Source of the DNA: Saprospiraceae bacterium
Lineage (GTDB): Bacteria; Bacteroidota; Bacteroidia; Chitinophagales; Saprospiraceae
Reading direction: 5' to 3'
Length of the DNA stretch: 10,216 nt
NCBI GenBank assembly: GCA_013361075.1
Contig: JABWAJ010000151.1
Location: forward strand, 1 to 10,216
The notes beneath the pieces are model-generated. The model saw only the letters and a program-made list of their open reading frames with translations, was not told where the DNA came from and did no database searches. Both the position numbers and the translations under genes were made by a program. Shown here in pieces: positions 7,414 to 10,216 of the stretch (position 1 is its first letter; the number at the start of each line of letters is the position of its first letter).

Positions 7414-7444
7414 CAATATTAGTACATAATGTCCAACCGCGCAA
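7414..7444 (-). promoter_or_regulatory. Putative clpC promoter
   Basis: On the minus strand TTG (7444-7442) is followed by 20 bases and then TAATATTG (7421-7414), one mismatch from TAnnTTTG. Transcription would start near 7408, giving a leader of about 30 nt before the ATG at 7378. The spacing is right for Bacteroidota. No SD sequence is present. Confidence 0.45.
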
Positions 7445-7455
7445 CAAGGGCGGTT
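7435..7455. promoter_or_regulatory. Dyad around the clpC -33 element, possible operator
   Basis: AACCGC at 7435-7440 and GCGGTT at 7450-7455 form a perfect 6-bp inverted repeat with a 9-bp spacer. The presumed -33 TTG (7444-7442) lies inside the spacer, a position suited to a repressor. It does not match CIRCE or the CtsR heptad repeat, the known controls of clp genes in Firmicutes. No T run follows, so it is not a good terminator for the ABC genes upstream. Confidence 0.35.
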
Positions 7456-7519
7456 AGTTTGCCCAAAATTGGAATTAGAACAACAAAAGGTTAAAGTGGG
7501 TTCAAGATTTTTTTTCCAC

Positions 7520-8323
7520 TTACTCCATTTGTGAAACTTTCATCATCCGGTCTTCTACTTCCTGCACCAGTTGAATGAACTTCGGATCCCTTTTGGTCTC
7601 GTAGGTTCGATGGAAAGGCAAGTCGACATGAATGTGTTCCACGATTTTTGAAGGCGGTGATTTCATGATGTAAATGTCGTCACCCAAAAAGACGGCCTCT
7701 GAAATATCGTGGGTAATGAATATGACGGTTGGGTGGAACTTTAGCCACAAATCCGCCAATAAAATTTGCATCTGGAACCGGGTGTTGATGTCCAAAGCAC
7801 CAAATGGCTCATCCATGAGCAGAATATCCGGGTTTGCCAGCATGCTGCGTGCGATGGCTACCCGCTGCAGCTGCCCACCTGACAATGTCGGGTACACTGC
7901 GTATTTCTGTTCATGGCCTTCCAATCCTACAAGGCGGATGATTTCCATTGCCTTTTCGTCCCGTTCCGCCTTTTTTATGCCTTTGTACTGCAAAGCAAGG
8001 CCAACATTGTCCAGCACCGTCATCCATGGCAGGGAAGAATACTGTTGAAAAACCATCCCGGCCCTTTTTTCACTGGATACCGGTTTTTCGTGGATGAGGA
8101 CCTGCCCGGCAGTTGGTTCCTGTAATCCTGCAATATAACGCAAAATTGTGGATTTGCCACAGCCCGACATTCCTAAAATAACAACAAATTGTCCCTGGGC
8201 AGGTTTGTCTTCAATGAGCAGGTTGAAATCCTGAATTACATAAGAAGCGCCCCCGTTGTAGCTTTGGCTTACCCCTTTGATGTCAATGATGTTGTCCCGC
8301 TCCGTATCTTTATAAGATGGCAT
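7520..8323 (-). CDS. ABC importer ATPase, NitT/TauT (nitrate/sulfonate) type
   Basis: This is a 267-residue cytoplasmic ATPase that would power import through the permease encoded just upstream. All nucleotide-binding motifs are intact: Walker A GMSGCGKS at 51-58, Q-loop VFQQYSSLPWMTV at 91-103, signature LSGGQ at 147-151, Walker B ILLMDEP at 167-173, D-loop GALD at 175-178, and the H-loop histidine at 205 (ITHD). The FQQ...LPWMTVLDNV stretch and the ITHDISEAVFLGD segment are typical of the SsuB/TauB/NrtD branch, which handles nitrate, sulfonates, bicarbonate or thiamine precursors; the substrate here cannot be read from the ATPase. It starts 46 bp after the permease stop, so the two form one transcription unit. 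The ATG at 8323 gives a normal length. Confidence 0.93.
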   Translation of the reverse strand: MPSYKDTERDNIIDIKGVSQSYNGGASYVIQDFNLLIEDKPAQGQFVVILGMSGCGKSTILRYIAGLQEPTAGQVLIHEKPVSSEKRAGMVFQQYSSLPWMTVLDNVGLALQYKGIKKAERDEKAMEIIRLVGLEGHEQKYAVYPTLSGGQLQRVAIARSMLANPDILLMDEPFGALDINTRFQMQILLADLWLKFHPTVIFITHDISEAVFLGDDIYIMKSPPSKIVEHIHVDLPFHRTYETKRDPKFIQLVQEVEDRMMKVSQME

Positions 8324-8369
8324 GTTTTTAATTTTTAATGATTCCTGTTTTTTGCCCTTGCCTAAAAAA

Positions 8370-9503
8370 TCACCGGCTTTTTTTCAATGATTGCCAGATC
8401 TCAAGTTCGCCAATGAGCATCACGGCCACGCAGGCCACCCCAATCAATACGCTTCCATAGACGGCGGTAGCGCCCAGTGCGGAAAGATTAAGGCCCAAAA
8501 CCGGCAACAGAAACAACACCGCCAGATAAAGCAATAAGGCAAAAATGGCCAATTCCACCTGCCGGATACCCCTCAGGGTTGTTTTGTAGTACTTGTGCGG
8601 AAACAGGCGGCGATCCATGTAGACAAAAACCCGGTCCTGAATAAATCCGATGAGGATGATCACCAGCAATACAGCAAAGACGCGGTCTACCTGACCCTGG
8701 CGGGCTTTGATGTAAATCAGGGAACCAATTCCGCCCTGTCTGTTCAGCAATTCTGCAATGATGATGTAGGTCCAGGAAATAGCGGTAAGCACCCGGATGT
8801 CATCCATTAATTTTGACATTACCGCCGGAAAATAAACCGTACGGATGGTTTGCCAGTTGGTAGCACCAAGGGTAAACACGGTTTTCAAATAAACATCGTC
8901 CACTTCGTCTATGCGCTGCACGACCACTGGAAGGAGGTAAACCATGATGCCAAAAGCAAGGAAGGCAATTTTCATCTGGTCTTCAATACCAAACCAGATG
9001 ATAAACAGGCCGGTAAGTGCACTAAGGGGCAAATAGCGCAAGGCATCTACCTGTTTGCTGAACAAGCCCCGGAATAGCGGAAACAAGCCAATGAGAAACC
9101 CCAGCGGGATGGCAATGACCAGCGCCCAGAAATACCCCTGAAGGTTGAGCCAAACAGATCGGCCTGTGTTTTTGGCTAAGGCATCTTCTTGCAGCAATGG
9201 TCCGTAAGAGTTGAGCACCCGGTCAGGGCGGGGCAATAACGGATATACCCTGACGAATTCCGTCGCATTCGCAAAAAGCAAGGAATCTGCCCGGGCAATG
9301 GAATCTAAGTTGATTTTCGCTCCGGTAGAGTCCTGATCGACAATGGAAGAAGGCAGTCTTGGATCAAACCCCTGCACAACCGGGCGCTTGATAGACAGTG
9401 CTTCCGCCAATACCCACCAAAGCAGCACAAACAGGACCAGGCCGGCAATGCCCAGCAAAATGTCCCACTTTTGATTGAGTTTTCCTCTAAGTTCAAACAG
9501 CAT
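8370..9503 (-). CDS. ABC importer permease, NitT/TauT type, enlarged
   Basis: This 377-residue inner-membrane protein is longer than the roughly 250-280 residues of SsuC/TauC permeases. TM1 spans about 14-34. The core helices lie near 121-142, 150-170, 175-195, 238-256 and 275-292. The EAA-type loop that contacts the ATPase is TLGATNWQTIRTVYFPAVM (211-229, conserved G213). Two additions explain the length. One is about 50 polar residues (36-88) between TM1 and the LLPRPDRV motif at 89-96, probably on the outer face. The other is a C-terminal pair of hydrophobic helices (315-336 and 343-366). No periplasmic binding protein gene adjoins it, so the substrate is unknown. It is transcribed with the ATPase that follows and diverges from the acetyltransferase gene. 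I recall similar permeases from other Bacteroidota but could not search. Confidence 0.9.
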   Translation of the reverse strand: MLFELRGKLNQKWDILLGIAGLVLFVLLWWVLAEALSIKRPVVQGFDPRLPSSIVDQDSTGAKINLDSIARADSLLFANATEFVRVYPLLPRPDRVLNSYGPLLQEDALAKNTGRSVWLNLQGYFWALVIAIPLGFLIGLFPLFRGLFSKQVDALRYLPLSALTGLFIIWFGIEDQMKIAFLAFGIMVYLLPVVVQRIDEVDDVYLKTVFTLGATNWQTIRTVYFPAVMSKLMDDIRVLTAISWTYIIIAELLNRQGGIGSLIYIKARQGQVDRVFAVLLVIILIGFIQDRVFVYMDRRLFPHKYYKTTLRGIRQVELAIFALLLYLAVLFLLPVLGLNLSALGATAVYGSVLIGVACVAVMLIGELEIWQSLKKSR

Positions 9504-9547
9504 CTTAGGTAGTGATTTAATTTAACGGGCTAAATTTAGTTGCTATC

Positions 9548-9578
9548 TTGCAAAAAGTGATGGTTTGTTGTAGGTTTG
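9548..9578 (+). promoter_or_regulatory. Strong Bacteroidota-type promoter for the acetyltransferase leader
   Basis: TTG at 9548-9550, a 20-bp spacer and TAGGTTTG at 9571-9578 match the TTG...TAnnTTTG consensus exactly, the best match seen in the window. The start of transcription is expected near 9584, which gives a leader of about 130 nt before the ATG at 9715. Confidence 0.6.
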
Positions 9579-9592
9579 TACAATCAAATAAA

Positions 9593-9640
9593 ATGCCTTT
9601 GTTAATTATTCTTTTTTTCTGCCAGCCTGGCATAGTTTAA
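9593..9640 (+). CDS. Possible leader peptide, 15 residues
   Basis: An ATG shortly after the predicted transcription start opens the frame MPLLIILFFCQPGIV and then TAA. The peptide is hydrophobic and rich in Leu, Ile and Phe. Its stop codon lies inside the left arm of the outer inverted repeat (9635-9643), so a terminating ribosome would cover that arm. A frame this short may be chance; there is no SD or conservation evidence. Confidence 0.2.
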   Translation: MPLLIILFFCQPGIV

Positions 9641-9702
9641 AGTGCCTTTAATTCCTTGATGTGTTGCCCCGTGGCGACGGGGTCATTTTTTGGACTTTAA
9701 AC
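9635..9702 (+). promoter_or_regulatory. Structured leader of the acetyltransferase gene
   Basis: GTTTAAAGT (9635-9643) and ACTTTAAAC (9694-9702) are exact inverse repeats; CC 9645-9646 can add pairs with GG 9692-9693 across one bulged base. They enclose the GC-rich hairpin at 9666-9683 and its T run. The right arm ends 12 nt before the ATG and would fall within the ribosome's initiation footprint. I do not recognise a known riboswitch class. As DNA, the two TTTAAA-centred arms could also be sites for a regulator. Confidence 0.45.
9666..9691 (+). terminator. Terminator-like hairpin within the acetyltransferase leader
   Basis: CCCCGT (9667-9672) and ACGGGG (9677-9682) pair around the loop GGCG, with an extra G-U at 9666/9683. 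Six Ts (9686-9691) follow two bases later. This is an intrinsic-terminator form placed before the coding region, consistent with attenuation or with the 3' end of a small RNA of about 105 nt. Confidence 0.5.
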
Positions 9703-9714
9703 GACTTTTACACC

Positions 9715-10216
9715 ATGTTTCAACTATCCACCACCCGTTTGAGGTTGATTCCACTCAATCCCGGACAAGCTCAGCTATTGATAACCAGCCGGGAAGCGCT
9801 TGAGCGCCAGCTCGGACTCAATATCTCCTCCCTTGAATTGAGCGCCGACAGCAGCTTCTGGGGGGAATTTGAAAGCGCCATGCAGGAATTTGTCTTGCCC
9901 ATGTTGGTTAAGTACCCACAACAATACGAATGGTTTACGCATTGGCTGATTGTCCATGACGCAGCGAATCTCACCATTGGCGGCATCGGCATTGGCGGCT
10001 TGCCCAATCAAAATGGAGAAACCATGCTGGGATATTTCATAGACCGGCGGTTTGAAGGCCAGGGGTTTGCCACTGAAGCAGTAAAGGAGTTAGCCGGTTG
10101 GCTTTTTCAAAACGAAAGCCTGAAATGGCTGATTGCAGATATTCCGGTTGGGCATCTTGCTTCCCAAAAAGTGCTTCAGAAAAACGGCTTTGTTTTTGCC
10201 GGGGCTGTGGAGGAAG
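9715..10216 (+). CDS. GNAT-family N-acetyltransferase, cut by the right window edge
   Basis: The frame is open from the ATG at 9715 for 167 codons to the edge; the stop lies outside. The opening MFQLSTTRLRLIPL is typical of RimJ/RimL-like GNAT enzymes. IGGIGIGGLP at 88-97 fits the beta strand before the acetyl-CoA site. ETMLGYFIDRRFEGQGFATEAV (101-122) contains the pyrophosphate-binding motif A, here RRFEGQGFA in place of the common RxxGxG/A. ASQKVLQKNGF near 149-159 is motif B, where CoA-bound enzymes commonly have NxxSxxVxxKxGF; the Asn is replaced by His-Leu (GHLASQKVL). Transfer of acetyl from acetyl-CoA to an amine is expected; the target may be a protein N-terminus, an antibiotic or a small amine and cannot be told. 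It is divergent from the ABC operon and has its own promoter and leader. Confidence 0.88.
   Translation, partial: MFQLSTTRLRLIPLNPGQAQLLITSREALERQLGLNISSLELSADSSFWGEFESAMQEFVLPMLVKYPQQYEWFTHWLIVHDAANLTIGGIGIGGLPNQNGETMLGYFIDRRFEGQGFATEAVKELAGWLFQNESLKWLIADIPVGHLASQKVLQKNGFVFAGAVEE

Noticed and set aside
7379..7447. N-terminal extension of ClpC from a TTG start
   Set aside because: The 23 added residues do not resemble ClpC; the ATG at 7378 gives the family's usual start and lies downstream of a plausible promoter.
7493..7522. Possible terminator after the ABC ATPase gene (AAGTGG/CCACTT)
   Set aside because: The stem is only 6 bp, overlaps the stop codon, has an A/T-rich loop and no T run after it in the direction of transcription.
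9531..9538. TAAATTTA as a -7 box for the ABC operon on the minus strand
   Set aside because: It has one mismatch to TAnnTTTG, and the nearest TTG is only 12 bases upstream, so the spacing is wrong; the operon's promoter remains unidentified.
9771..10011. Minus-strand open frames of 78 codons
   Set aside because: Two overlapping frames lie antisense to the GNAT gene, whose plus-strand translation shows a clear acetyl-CoA binding motif.

Overview
The window reads as chromosomal core sequence from a member of the Bacteroidota, most likely near Saprospiraceae. The reasons are mixed. Start codons lack Shine-Dalgarno sequences, several promoters resemble the Bacteroidota type (TTG, about 20 bp, TAnnTTTG), and the secreted M14 carboxypeptidase, the small CxxC lipoprotein and the NitT/TauT-like ABC permease have the look of Bacteroidota families. 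The genus is an inference and has not been tested by a search.

All genes but the last lie on the minus strand. Reading leftward from about 9500: a two-gene ABC importer (permease, then ATPase) with no binding protein beside it; clpC, the Hsp100 unfoldase of the ClpCP protease, ending in a strong hairpin terminator; the translation cluster infC-rpmI-rplT (IF3, bL35, bL20), with its own promoter-like box and a perfect 11-bp inverted repeat as terminator; a small lipoprotein with a CxxC motif; and a large secreted M14 zinc carboxypeptidase that runs off the left edge. The carboxypeptidase is open for 818 codons from its ATG at 2455 to base 2.

On the plus strand, a GNAT N-acetyltransferase starts at 9715 and runs off the right edge. 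It is preceded by the best promoter in the window and a leader of about 130 nt. The leader holds a possible 15-codon mini-ORF, a GC-rich hairpin followed by a T run, and a perfect 9-bp outer inverted repeat that closes just before the ATG.

No insertion sequence, phage gene, CRISPR array, tRNA or rRNA was seen, and no wholly new gene system is evident. What deserves a second look is regulatory: the structured GNAT leader; the TTG start of infC, the gene for the factor that polices start codons; a dyad around the -33 element of clpC; a long hairpin-bearing spacer between rpmI and rplT; and mutually exclusive hairpins next to a G-rich tract upstream of the lipoprotein gene. No gene-free stretch exceeds 300 bases. 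The longest are 9504-9714, 3155-3353 and 3699-3857, each described below.
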